64,000 nucleotides of DNA, taken from NCBI RefSeq assembly GCF_000968685.2, contig NZ_LAKD02000004.1, forward strand, positions 186,001-250,000. Direction: 5' to 3'. Each line of letters opens with the position of its first letter. Within the stretch, counting starts at the first letter, position 1. This document shows, piece by piece, positions 17,128 through 26,825 of the stretch. The position numbers and the translations under genes were made by a program. The notes under the pieces were generated by a model. That model saw nothing but the letters and a program-made list of their open reading frames with translations. It was not told where the DNA came from and ran no database searches. The DNA is from Streptomyces antioxidans (GTDB lineage: Bacteria; Actinomycetota; Actinomycetes; Streptomycetales; Streptomycetaceae).

Positions 17128-18072
17128 ATGCCACGCAACCCCGTCGACATCACCGTCCCCGACCTGTCCGGCAGGCGCGCCGTCGTCACCGGAGCGAGCG
17201 ATGGCATCGGCGTCGGCATCGCCACGAGGCTCGCCGCGGCCGGGGCCGATGTGCTGCTGCCCGTTCGCGACCCGCGCAAGGGCGAGGCCGCGCTCGCCAC
17301 GATCCGTCAGACGGCGCCTCAGACGAACGTGTCGCTCCGCGGGCTCGACCTGTCCTCGCTCGCCTCCGTCGCGGCCCTCGGCAAGACCCTGCAGGAGGAG
17401 GGCCAGCCGATCCACATCCTCATCAACAACGCCGGCGTCATGACCCCACCGGACCGGCAGACCACCGCCGACGGGTTCGAGCTTCAATTCGGCACCAACC
17501 ACCTCGGCCATTTCGCCCTGGTGGCCCATCTGCTGCCGCTGCTGCGCGCGGGCCACGCACGGGTGACCTCACAGATCAGCGTCGCGGCGAACCAGCGCGC
17601 CATCAACTGGGCCGATCTCAACTGGCAACGCTCCTACGACGGCATGAAGGCCTACAGCCAGTCGAAGATCGCGTTGGGGCTCTTCGGCCTCGAACTCGAC
17701 CGGCGCAGTCAGGCCCATGGCTGGGGCATCACGAGCAACCTCTCCCATCCCGGGATCGCTCCGACGAACCTGCTCGCCGCCCGCCCCGAGATCGGACGGG
17801 CCAGGGACACCCTGGGCGTACGGGCGATCCGGGCGCTGTCCGCGCGGGGGATCCTCGCCGGGACGGTCCACACCGCGCGACTTCCCGCCCTCTACGCCGC
17901 CACCTCCCCCGACGCCGAGCGTGGCGGGTTCTACGGTCCGCGCGGGCCCGGGCACCTGGGTGGCCCTCCCGGCGGGCAGAAGCTCTACTCGCGCCTTCGC
18001 GGCACCGAGGAGGCCCAGCGCGTCTGGCAGGTCTCCGAAGAGCTCACGACGGTGCACTTCCCCAGCACCTGA
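17128..18072 (+). CDS. SDR family oxidoreductase, divergent target of the XRE regulator
   Basis: A 314-aa SDR of the retinol-dehydrogenase-like type. It has GASDGIG near residue 21, NNAGVM, a substrate-loop [10 protein letters not shown], and the catalytic AYSQSK. It lacks the usual serine-rich NVSS strand motif, having QISVAAN instead. The start at 17128 has CAGGAG upstream. The divergent XRE/MmyB-type gene is its probable regulator. The physiological substrate is unknown. Confidence 0.88.
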   Translation: MPRNPVDITVPDLSGRRAVVTGASDGIGVGIATRLAAAGADVLLPVRDPRKGEAALATIRQTAPQTNVSLRGLDLSSLASVAALGKTLQEEGQPIHILINNAGVMTPPDRQTTADGFELQFGTNHLGHFALVAHLLPLLRAGHARVTSQISVAANQRAINWADLNWQRSYDGMKAYSQSKIALGLFGLELDRRSQAHGWGITSNLSHPGIAPTNLLAARPEIGRARDTLGVRAIRALSARGILAGTVHTARLPALYAATSPDAERGGFYGPRGPGHLGGPPGGQKLYSRLRGTEEAQRVWQVSEELTTVHFPST

Positions 18073-18120
18073 GCGGTTCGGGGCTTCTTCGTCCGTGGCC
18101 GCCGCCCGCCGTCGGCCCCA

Positions 18121-19524
<1,404 letters not shown>

Positions 19525-19585
19525 TCAGGCGCTCAAGTGCGGCCGACAGCGTACTTCAGCCGGCGTGGATGGCATGGTCGGGTGG

Positions 19586-19999
19586 GTGGAGCCACGTCAC
19601 CTTTCCGGATTCGTCGCCGTCGCTAGAGCCGGCTGCTGGAGCGGGACCCCGGCCGCACGGCGGACCGTGCAGGCGGCCCGTCTGGGCGGGGTCGGCCGCG
19701 TCACGCTCGGCTTCGCGGGCACCAGCAACTGCTCCGCGATGCCGGTGCTGACGCGTGCCGTCACCTCCGAACACCCCGGTATCGAGCTGGTGCTGGAGGG
19801 CCAGGCCTATGCCGGGGAGGCGCTGGGGCGGATCGCCGAGGGGTCGCTGGACCTCGCCTTCGTGGCGCTGCCCGTACGCGCGGGGACCGGCGCGCGGGTG
19901 TCCCTCTCGTACCACCTGTGCACCACGCTCTTCGCCGGGACCGCGCCGATCGTCGCCCAGTACCTGCTCACCGCCTCCGGTTCAATGCAGCCACGGTGA
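19586..19999 (+). pseudogene. chimeric remnant: LysR regulator fused to an MFS transporter fragment
   Basis: An open frame from GTG 19586 reads EPRHLSGFVAVARAG, the first residues of a LysR regulator. It then jumps to ARRTVQAARLGGVGRVTLGF, the start of the LysR effector domain, so roughly 70-80 residues with most of the HTH are missing. The effector domain continues to LDLAFVALPVRAG. The reading then becomes VSLSYHLCTTLFAGTAPIVAQYLL, a transporter helix like those of MHS-type MFS proteins. Two internal deletions joined two genes in frame. The product would have no DNA-binding domain, so this is a decayed locus. Confidence 0.7.
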
Positions 20000-20109
20000 C
20001 GGACCACACACGGAAGCAAATCCCCCACCACGAGCGGCGCCCGGCGACCTGACGGGTGCCCGAACGACGTCGGCGATCCCGAGCCGAGCAGGAGGCTCCG
20101 AAGTCGGCG

Positions 20110-21078
20110 TTATGCGGCGGGGTTCGGGGACAGGACTCGGGCGAGCCAGGCGGTGCGGGTCCGGCGGGCCGTGGCCGAGATGTGCGCCTGCGGGTACAGC
20201 GCGTCGAATCCGTGGAAGCCGCCCGCCCAGACGTGGAGTTCGGCCTGACCGCCGGCCGCCCAGATGCGGGTGGCGTAGTCGGTGTCCTCGTCGCGGAAGA
20301 CTTCGGCCGAGCCGGTGTCGATGTAGGTGGTGGGCAGGCCCGAGAGGTCGTCGGCCAGCGCGGGTGAAGCGTACACGGGTACCTCGTCGTGGGTGAGGTC
20401 GCCGAGGACACAGCGCCATCCGAACTCGTTCATCTCGCGCGTCCAGACGCCGGGCCCGCCTGAGTACTGGCGGCTGGAGGTGCTGGCACTGCGGTGGTCG
20501 AGCATGGGGGCGATCAGCAGCTGCGCGACGATCGCCGGAGTGCCGAGGTCGCGGGCCAGCAGGGTGACGCCCGCGGCGAGGCCGCCGCCCGCGCTGGCGC
20601 CTGCGACGACGATCCGGGCGGGGTCGATGCCCAGTTCCGCGGTGTGCTCGGCGACCCAGAGCAGTCCCTGGTGGCAGTCCTCGACCAGGGTGGTGCCGGT
20701 GGCCTCGGGTGCGAGCCGGTAGTCCACGGAGACCACGACCGCGCCGAACTCGTCGAGCCATTCCAGCGGTATGTCGATCTGTGAGAAGCGGTCGCCCATG
20801 ACCATCCCGCCGCCGTGCATCCAGTAGACGCAGGGTGCGGCGCTGGTGCGATCGGTGTGCGCGGGGCTGAAGACCGACAGGGGGATGGGAGCACCGTCCT
20901 TGGCGGGCACGGTGACTTCGCGCCGGTCGACGTGCCGGTGCGCGAGGAGGGTTTCGATGGGCATTGACGGGAGCTGGCGCAGTTGCGCGAGCACTTCGGG
21001 ACTGAGCTGGGCCATCAGGGGCGTGTCCGCGAGCAGCTCACGCAGTTCGGGGTCAAGGCCAGGTCGTGCCATGGTCAT
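20110..21078 (-). CDS. alpha/beta hydrolase (hormone-sensitive-lipase type esterase)
   Basis: A 322-aa esterase. It has the oxyanion-hole motif MHGGGMV, YRLAPE, the nucleophile elbow GASAGGG, an acid near DTGSAEVFRDEDTDYA, and the histidine in GGFHGFD. It hydrolyses short acyl esters or lactones. The start at 21078 (MTMARPG) has AAAGG upstream. It is 41 bp after the ABM-family gene, so the two probably form an operon. Confidence 0.9.
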   Translation of the reverse strand: MTMARPGLDPELRELLADTPLMAQLSPEVLAQLRQLPSMPIETLLAHRHVDRREVTVPAKDGAPIPLSVFSPAHTDRTSAAPCVYWMHGGGMVMGDRFSQIDIPLEWLDEFGAVVVSVDYRLAPEATGTTLVEDCHQGLLWVAEHTAELGIDPARIVVAGASAGGGLAAGVTLLARDLGTPAIVAQLLIAPMLDHRSASTSSRQYSGGPGVWTREMNEFGWRCVLGDLTHDEVPVYASPALADDLSGLPTTYIDTGSAEVFRDEDTDYATRIWAAGGQAELHVWAGGFHGFDALYPQAHISATARRTRTAWLARVLSPNPAA

Positions 21079-21119
21079 GGTGCTGCCTTTCGTGGGGACC
21101 AGGGAATGCTGACGGCGGG

Positions 21120-21437
21120 TCAGAAGGCGGCCTTGCCGCGGACCGGCACGTAATCGGTGTACTCGGACTCCTTCACCAGCAGTCCGTCGATCCGCGCCAC
21201 GATGGCCTGGGCGGCCTCGCCGGCGAAGATCCGGTGGTGGTCCTCCTCGCTGGTCCAGCCCTCGGTGACGTGGATGACGTCGGGGTCGGACGCGGAACGG
21301 GAGACGAGGTAGACGACGCAGTGTTCGCTCGCGCCCGGGCTGCCCTCGTTCAGGCCGGTCAGCAGCAGGTCGACCAGCCGGTCGCCCATGTGGGGCTTTG
21401 CGGTGAGGGTGGCGTTGAAGCCGTAGTTGGCGATCAT
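21120..21437 (-). CDS. ABM-family (antibiotic biosynthesis monooxygenase-like) protein
   Basis: A 105-aa ferredoxin-like-fold protein: YGFNATLTAKPHMGDRLVDLLL, then HVTEGWTSEEDHHRIF. Members act as small cofactor-free quinone or polyketide monooxygenases or as putative detoxifiers. It lies immediately upstream of, and co-directional with, the esterase. A clear SD (AGAAGAGGGG) precedes it. Confidence 0.82.
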   Translation of the reverse strand: MIANYGFNATLTAKPHMGDRLVDLLLTGLNEGSPGASEHCVVYLVSRSASDPDVIHVTEGWTSEEDHHRIFAGEAAQAIVARIDGLLVKESEYTDYVPVRGKAAF

Positions 21438-21789
21438 GGGTGCCCCTCTTCTGGGGTGATGGAGTGCGGTGATTCCATTTAACCCATGTGACCTGCGAAA
21501 ACGTTAGAATGATGCTCGCTCGCCCTTGCACGATCGTCTCGGTCACGGGAGCCGCGGTGCCGCGTGGTGCCGCGATGGAGACATGTACTTCGAAGAGCTC
21601 CGCACCTGCGGACCGGGCCGGGAAACGCTCCCCGCCCTGGCAGTTCGGCCAACAGCCGTCCGGGGAGAGACGGCCTCCGTGGACGGCCCTACCCGCGCCC
21701 CTCGCCTGTTGGGCGGGATGGAACACCGGGCGAGTCGCCGACGAGCGTACCGCCGCCGACTCGCCACAGGCTTTCGGACATTCGCGTCG
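21438..21789. other. 352-bp intergenic region without a recognisable gene
   Basis: The region between the ABM gene and the 3' end of the alkene reductase has open frames on both strands, none with family resemblance or good codon bias. The right end near 21480 is AT-rich (GAAAACGTTAGAATGATG) and probably holds the promoter for the leftward ABM/esterase pair. Confidence 0.4.
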
Positions 21790-22866
21790 TCAGAACGGTG
21801 TATTCAGGCTCGGGTAGTCGACATAGCCTCGTTCAGCGCCCGCGTAGAACGTTGCCGGGTCGTGCTGGTTGAGGTGGTGCCCGGTTCGCCAGCGGGTCGG
21901 AAGGTCCGGGTTGGCCAGGAACGGGCGGCCCACCGCGACGACGTCGGCGATACCGCTGGCCAGAAGGGACTCGACCTCCTCCAGTGTGGTGACTTCGGCG
22001 AAGCCCGTGTTCAGGATGAAAGTGCCGCCGAACTTCTCGCGTAGGTGCGCGGTCAGCGGGGAGTCAGGTGCGGCCAGGTCGCTGAGGTAAGCCAGGTCCA
22101 GGTCCTGGATCCCGTCGAGCAGTGCGCTGTAGGTCATCCTCGTCTCGTCCTCGTCATCCTCCCGGAGCCCGTGGATGTTGTGGGCGGGACTGATCCGGAT
22201 GCCGACCCGGTGCGCGCCTATGGCCGCGGCGACGGCGCGGGTCACTTCGACCGCGAACCGCGCCCGGTTTTCCGCGTTCCCGCCATAACGATCGGTTCGC
22301 AGGTTGGTCAGCGGTCCGAGGAACTGGTGGGGAAGATAGCCATTGGCCGCGTGCACCTCCACTCCGTCGAGGCCGGCCGCCACCGCGTTCCTCGCGGCGG
22401 CCACGAACTCCGCGATGATCCCGGGTATGTCCTCCGTGCCGAGTGCCCGCGGCTCCGGATAGCGCTGCGGTCCGGTTGGTGTCACGATCTCGCCCGGTGC
22501 ACGGACCGCGCTGGGCGCGACCGTCTCCAGACCTCCCTTGTTATCGGGATGCGAGATGCGTCCTCCGTGCATGAGCTGGACGACGATCCGACCACCGCTC
22601 CCATGGACTGCTTCGGCCGTACGCCACCATCCTTCGCGTTGCTCCGAGGAGTGGATGCCGGGTGTGGCCAGATATGCCTGCCCTGCCGCGCTGGGCTGTG
22701 TGCCCTCGCTGATGATGAGCCCTGCGGCGGCGCGCTGTTGGTAATACGTCGCGTTGAGTTCCGTCGGCACCGTCGACGGCGTCCGGTTCCGGGTCAGTGG
22801 AGCCATCACAAAGCGCTGGGGCAGGTCCCAACGCCCCACACGCACCGGCTCAAAGGCGATTGACAT
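21790..22866 (-). CDS. old yellow enzyme family alkene reductase
   Basis: A 358-aa FMN-dependent ene-reductase, start at 22866 (MSIAFEPVRVG). Family features include FVMAPLTRNRT, the SEGTQPS stretch, VQLMHGGRISHP, the substrate-binding HAANGYLPHQFL, and the FMN phosphate region VAVGRPFLANPDLPTR. It reduces activated alkenes, nitro-esters or quinones. It runs in the same direction as the MDR reductase and SnoaL-like genes upstream, a typical electrophile-detoxification group with the TetR gene at 24556. Confidence 0.93.
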   Translation of the reverse strand: MSIAFEPVRVGRWDLPQRFVMAPLTRNRTPSTVPTELNATYYQQRAAAGLIISEGTQPSAAGQAYLATPGIHSSEQREGWWRTAEAVHGSGGRIVVQLMHGGRISHPDNKGGLETVAPSAVRAPGEIVTPTGPQRYPEPRALGTEDIPGIIAEFVAAARNAVAAGLDGVEVHAANGYLPHQFLGPLTNLRTDRYGGNAENRARFAVEVTRAVAAAIGAHRVGIRISPAHNIHGLREDDEDETRMTYSALLDGIQDLDLAYLSDLAAPDSPLTAHLREKFGGTFILNTGFAEVTTLEEVESLLASGIADVVAVGRPFLANPDLPTRWRTGHHLNQHDPATFYAGAERGYVDYPSLNTPF

Positions 22867-22980
22867 CATCTACTCCACTTCATGACTCTGAGGGTGTCGC
22901 GCAAGAGGTTGCTCATGCTGCGTGCCATGGCGCGGGACACGAGCAGGGCTCGGTGGCCCGTTCCGACACCGAGCGATCGG

Positions 22981-23943
22981 TCAGGACACCTTCAGGAGGA
23001 GCTTGCCGACCGTGAGCCGGTCCTGAAGGAGGCGTTGTGCCTCAGCCGCTTCGCCCAGGGTCGAGATCGTGTTCACATCGACGGAGAGAGTGCCTGCCAG
23101 CAGCTTCGCGTGGACGTCATCGACCCGGTCCTGAACTTCCTCACGGGTCCGTGTGAAGTCGGCGAACGACGGCCGTGAAATGGTGACCGACTGCCCGCCG
23201 AACTCATTCGAGTTGAAGGCCGGCACCGGCCCGCTCGATTCGCCGTAGATGGCCAGCGAGCCCCTGGGCCGCAGCGCCCTGACGGACTCCTCGAAGGTTT
23301 CCACGCCGACGCCGTCGTACACCACATCGGCCCCCCGGCCCTCGGTCAGCTCGCGCACGCGGTCGGCGAACCCCGTGTACTCCAGGACGTGGTCGGCGCC
23401 CACCGAGCGGGCGACTTCGGCCTTCTCGGGGGAAGACGCGGTGCCGATGACCACAGCCCCCCGCGCCTTCGCCAGCTGAGTCAGAAAGCGGCCCACCCCG
23501 CCCGCGGCGGCGTGGACGACGACCACTTCGCCGGCCCCGACCGGGTGCACGTCGGTGACCAGGTACTGGGCCGTGATGCCCTGTACCTGCACGGCCACCG
23601 CCGTCTCCAGGCCAAGCGCTTCGGGCACGGCGATGGCCTGCGCGGCCGGCACGACGGCATACTCCGCATACGCGCCGAGCACGTTGGCCCACACGACGCG
23701 CTGCCCGAGGGCGAGACCGGCCACGTCCCGGCCGGTCTCGGTGATCACACCGGCGCCCTCGAAGCCCGCCGTGAACGGCGTCGGAATGCCGTACATGCCC
23801 CGGCGCACCTGCACGTCGAGGAAGTTGACGCCCGCGTACTCCACTTTGACGACGACCTCACCGGGCCCGGCGGCCGGTCGCGGCGCGTCGACGGGACGCA
23901 GGACGTCGATGTCCCCGTACGCAGTCACCTGGATGGTCTTCAT
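22981..23943 (-). CDS. zinc-less MDR NADPH:quinone reductase
   Basis: A 320-aa quinone oxidoreductase-type MDR enzyme. It has a GroES-like N-terminus (AGPGEVVVKVEYAGVNFLDV) and the nucleotide loop VVHAAAGGVGRFLTQLAK. No catalytic zinc cysteines are visible. It probably reduces quinones or enones. The gap to the SnoaL-like gene upstream is 78 bp, so co-transcription from the TetR-controlled promoter near 24500 is likely. Confidence 0.92.
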   Translation of the reverse strand: MKTIQVTAYGDIDVLRPVDAPRPAAGPGEVVVKVEYAGVNFLDVQVRRGMYGIPTPFTAGFEGAGVITETGRDVAGLALGQRVVWANVLGAYAEYAVVPAAQAIAVPEALGLETAVAVQVQGITAQYLVTDVHPVGAGEVVVVHAAAGGVGRFLTQLAKARGAVVIGTASSPEKAEVARSVGADHVLEYTGFADRVRELTEGRGADVVYDGVGVETFEESVRALRPRGSLAIYGESSGPVPAFNSNEFGGQSVTISRPSFADFTRTREEVQDRVDDVHAKLLAGTLSVDVNTISTLGEAAEAQRLLQDRLTVGKLLLKVS

Positions 23944-24021
23944 GGCACAGCTCCGTTCGATATGGAGTGGAAGGACCCGGACGAGGGGATCTCGAGCGGG
24001 CGGATCGGCGGTGAAGGAGGC

Positions 24022-24456
24022 TCAGTCCCAGAGCAGGCGGGCCGTGTCCTCGGTGAGGAAGTCGGGGTCTTCGTAGATGTGCAGCCGGGAGATGAGGCCA
24101 CCGGAGAACTCGAAGACGTTGCAGTAGCGTCCCTCGTTGCGGGGGTGCGCCGGCCACGAGCGGCCGTCGGCGGACTCCCCCGCCACCAGGCCCTCGACGG
24201 CGAGACGGTCGCCCTCGACCGTGAAGACCATGCTGTCGAAGTCGTGCCGGAAGAACTTCTGCGTCTTGAGCAGACCGCTCGCGAGTTCGGCCAGCTCCTG
24301 GGGGCCACGGGCGGTGCCGTACTTGGGGAAGAAGACGCGGCAGTCCGTGGTGAACATGTCGATCAGCGAGCCCTCCTCGCCGTCGACCAGGCGGAAGTAC
24401 TTCTTGGCGAGCTCGACCATCTGTTCACGCGACAGCGCGGTGGCGTTATTGACCAT
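24022..24456 (-). CDS. SnoaL-like / NTF2-fold protein
   Basis: About 144 aa from the ATG at 24456 (MVNNATALSREQ). The sequence fits the NTF2-like cone fold: MVELAKKYFRLVDGEEGSLIDMFTTDCRVFFP, then GRYCNVFEFSGGLISRLHIYEDPDF near the C-terminus. Members include polyketide cyclases and ketosteroid isomerases, but many have no known activity. First gene of a leftward set (SnoaL, MDR reductase, ene-reductase), divergent from a TetR regulator with shared operator half-sites between them. Confidence 0.82.
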   Translation of the reverse strand: MVNNATALSREQMVELAKKYFRLVDGEEGSLIDMFTTDCRVFFPKYGTARGPQELAELASGLLKTQKFFRHDFDSMVFTVEGDRLAVEGLVAGESADGRSWPAHPRNEGRYCNVFEFSGGLISRLHIYEDPDFLTEDTARLLWD

Positions 24457-24484
24457 GCGGTACACAATACGGGTTCATGGTCGG

Positions 24485-24537
24485 TCGGTCAAAAACTCCG
24501 GAAACCGCTCGGACACCATTGGACTGATCGGTCAAAA
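24485..24537. promoter_or_regulatory. paired TetR operator half-sites
   Basis: TCGGTCAAAA occurs at 24485-24494 and 24528-24537, 43 bp apart (about four helical turns). Each is part of a partial dyad: GGTCGGTCGGTC at the first and GACTGATCGGTC at the second. They lie between the divergent SnoaL-like and TetR genes. Confidence 0.6.
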
Positions 24538-24555
24538 TTGCCTACGATGCGCCGT

Positions 24556-25158
24556 ATGGCCAGGCCACGAAAGTTTGTCGAAGCCGACGCCGAGCGCGCC
24601 GCTCGTGACACGTTCCACCGCAAGGGGTTCGCGGGAACCTCCCTGAGTGACCTCGCGGAGGCGACGGGTCTGGGCAAGGGCAGCCTGTACAACACGTTCG
24701 GGAGCAAGGAAGAGCTCTACGCACGCGCCTTCCACAGCTACTGCGACGACGCCATCACCAACACAGCCCAGATCCTCGAACGCTCACAGCCCGGCCTTCA
24801 CGGCGTGCTCGCCTACGTCGAGCGGATCGTCGAGGAGACGATCGAGGACCCAGCACGGCCCGGCTGCATGATCGCCAAGGCAACCTCAGAGCTCGGCTCA
24901 ACCACCCCCGCGGTACGTGGCGAAGCGCACCGGACACTGCGGGCCATGGAAGACGCGCTCGCCACGCATCTCTCGCAAGCACGGGACAACGGCGAGCTAC
25001 GACCGGACAGCGGCGATCCGGAGGACCTGGCCACGCTCGTCCTCGCACTGACGCGAGGGATCGAGGCTCTGGGTGCGGCGGGTTACGACGCCGACGCCCT
25101 CCTGAAGATCGGCCCCGTCCTGCACCAGCTCGTAGCAGCCGCGTCCAAGACACCGTGA
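24556..25158 (+). CDS. TetR family transcriptional regulator
   Basis: A 200-aa regulator from the ATG at 24556; an ATG at 24547 is also in frame. The HTH is AARDTFHRKGFAGTSLSDLAEATGLGKGSLYNTFGSKEELY. The C-terminal half resembles the YxaF/LmrA/AcuR-like group (PGCMIAKATSELG). It is divergent from the ene-reductase set and probably represses it until an electrophile is bound. Confidence 0.92.
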   Translation: MARPRKFVEADAERAARDTFHRKGFAGTSLSDLAEATGLGKGSLYNTFGSKEELYARAFHSYCDDAITNTAQILERSQPGLHGVLAYVERIVEETIEDPARPGCMIAKATSELGSTTPAVRGEAHRTLRAMEDALATHLSQARDNGELRPDSGDPEDLATLVLALTRGIEALGAAGYDADALLKIGPVLHQLVAAASKTP

Positions 25159-25203
25159 CCACTGCGGCCGACCTCTCCGACGACGACTTCCTCAAATGAC
25201 GGC

Positions 25204-25375
25204 GTTGCCGCGGGCCGCCGGATCTTCCTCACCGGCACCTGTCCCCTGACCGACGATGGCTCGACGGCAGCGATCGGGAACTACACGGGCACTGAAAGCC
25301 GTCGAGAACATGCGGCCCGCTCTCGCTGCCGCAGGCGCGTCACTCCAGAACGTCATCAGTCACCCTCGCGCTCGG
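25204..25375 (+). pseudogene. RidA/YjgF family remnant with frameshift
   Basis: Two frames together read a RidA-like protein. From 25204 VAAGRRIFLTGTCPLTDDG leads to AIGNYTGT. After a one-base shift near 25290 the next frame reads TRALKAVENMRPALAAAGASLQNVI. The order and spacing match the middle of RidA enamine deaminases, but the start, the rest of the C-terminus and the reading frame are lost. The remainder of the 25159-25516 gap holds only promoter-like sequence at its right end. Confidence 0.6.
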
Positions 25376-25454
25376 CCGGGCGCTGACCGGCCATGCGGCC
25401 TTCCGCTGACCCGGGCGTCCCACCCCATACCCTCACCCCCTCTCCATTGGCATA

Positions 25455-25467
25455 ATGGTCTGACGTT
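25455..25467. promoter_or_regulatory. GntR-type operator A, before the ferredoxin reductase
   Basis: ATGGTCTGACGTT matches the island consensus ATGGTCTGACCAT at 11 of 13 positions and abuts a CATAAT -10-like hexamer. Confidence 0.6.
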
Positions 25468-25503
25468 AAGACTCCAATGAAGACTCCAGAGAAGACTGCA
25501 GCG
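25468..25503. repeat. 12-bp direct repeat, three copies
   Basis: AAGACTCCAATG, AAGACTCCAGAG and AAGACTGCAGCG follow each other with no gap between operator A and the start of the ferredoxin reductase gene. The array falls in the 5' untranslated region. Confidence 0.7.
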
Positions 25504-25516
25504 GAAGGACCAGCAC

Positions 25517-26746
25517 ATGGGGCGCGGGACGGTTGTCGTGGGTGGGGGGCAGGCCGGAGTCCAGGTGGCCCTGGAGTTGCGGCGTCGCGGGGAGCGTGAG
25601 GGGATCACGGTGGTCGGCGAGGAGCCCCGGGCTCCCTATCAGCGTCCGCCGCTCTCCAAGGAGTTCCTGGCCGGTGACTACGACGTCGGGCGGCTCGCGT
25701 TCCGGAAGCCGGAGTACTACGCCGAGGCCGGGATAGACCTCCTCACCGGCGAGCGGGTCGTCGACACCGGCGACGGCGTCCTCGTCACCGACCGGGGGCG
25801 CGAGTTGCCCTACGACCGGCTCGCCCTCGCCACCGGGGCCGCCCCGCGCAGGCTCGCCGTTCCGGGGGCCGGACTCGGCGGCGTCCATCATCTCCGCGAC
25901 CTCACCGACGCGTTCGGGCTCCGGGAGGAGCTGGCCCGGGCCCGCCGTGTGGTGGTGGTCGGGGGCGGATTCGTCGGTCTTGAGGTGGCGGCCGCCGCAC
26001 GGGCGCAGGGCAAGGAGGTGACCGTGGTCGAGGCGGCGGACCGGCTCCTGGGGCGGTCCGTCGCGCCGGTGGTCTCCGAGTTCTACCGGCGGGCCCACAC
26101 CCGGCGGGGCACGGTGGTGCGTCTGTCGGCCTCCGTCACCGGGTTCGACGGGGAGTACGGCCGGATGACCGGTGTGCTCCTCGACGACGGCTCGCGGCTC
26201 CCCGCCGACCTCGTCCTCGTCGGCGTCGGCGCCGTCCCGCGCACCGACCTCGCCGAGCGGCTGGCCCTCGAGGTGGACGGCGGGATCGTGGTGGACGCGT
26301 GTTCCCGGACCAGCCGGCCCGGTGTCGTGGCCGCCGGTGACTGCACCGTACGGCCGCATCCGCGCACCGGGGACGGCAGGATCCGGCTGGAGTCCGTGCC
26401 CAACGCCCTCGCACAGGCCAATGCGGCCGCGGCCACGCTGCTCGGCCAGGAGGAGGCGGACACCTCCGTGCCCTGGTTCTGGTCCCACCAGGGAGACCTG
26501 ACCCTGCAGATCGCCGGGCTCTCCACCGGCTATGACCACTGCGTCGTGCGCGGCGCCCCGGACGAGGAGCGGTTCTCCGTCCTGTACTACCGGCGGGGCG
26601 AACTGCTCGCCGTCGACGCCGTCAACCGGCCCGCCGACTACATGGCCGTACGCCGCGCCCTCACCGTCGGCGCCCATATCCCCGCGGACGCCGCCGGTGC
26701 GGAGGTGCCGCTCAAGACCCTGTTCTGCCAGCGGACGGCGGTCTGA
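25517..26746 (+). CDS. FAD-dependent ferredoxin reductase of the Rieske system
   Basis: A 409-aa pyridine-nucleotide-disulphide-type reductase of the putidaredoxin/rhodocoxin-reductase branch. It has the FAD loop VVVGGGQAG (6-14), YQRPPLSKEFLAG, the NAD loop VVVVGGGFVGLEVA (145-158), the FAD-binding VVAAGDCT (270-277) and the family C-terminal domain SVPWFWSHQGDLTLQIAG. It moves electrons from NADH to a 2Fe-2S ferredoxin. The obvious partner is the ferredoxin at 34771-35094, feeding the Rieske oxygenase, although the genes are 8 kb apart. Operator A upstream ties it to the same regulon. Confidence 0.93.
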   Translation: MGRGTVVVGGGQAGVQVALELRRRGEREGITVVGEEPRAPYQRPPLSKEFLAGDYDVGRLAFRKPEYYAEAGIDLLTGERVVDTGDGVLVTDRGRELPYDRLALATGAAPRRLAVPGAGLGGVHHLRDLTDAFGLREELARARRVVVVGGGFVGLEVAAAARAQGKEVTVVEAADRLLGRSVAPVVSEFYRRAHTRRGTVVRLSASVTGFDGEYGRMTGVLLDDGSRLPADLVLVGVGAVPRTDLAERLALEVDGGIVVDACSRTSRPGVVAAGDCTVRPHPRTGDGRIRLESVPNALAQANAAAATLLGQEEADTSVPWFWSHQGDLTLQIAGLSTGYDHCVVRGAPDEERFSVLYYRRGELLAVDAVNRPADYMAVRRALTVGAHIPADAAGAEVPLKTLFCQRTAV

Positions 26747-26770
26747 CGCGGACGCCGGATGCCGGACGCC

Positions 26771-26806
26771 GATGGGCCGGGCAGCTGAACGGCTGCCCGG
26801 CCCATC
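26771..26806. terminator. bidirectional hairpin terminator
   Basis: Perfect 15-bp arms GATGGGCCGGGCAGC and GCTGCCCGGCCCATC with a 6-nt loop, between the convergent reductase and LigJ-like genes. Confidence 0.85.
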
Positions 26807-26825
26807 GTGCCAACTCCGGCCAGGG

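Noticed and set aside
14470..18072. Secondary-metabolite gene cluster around the O-methyltransferase
   Set aside because: No polyketide synthase, NRPS, terpene or RiPP core gene; the neighbours are stand-alone SDR and regulator genes.
22870..22980. Gene remnant between the alkene reductase and the MDR reductase
   Set aside because: Short frames on both strands gave no recognisable similarity.
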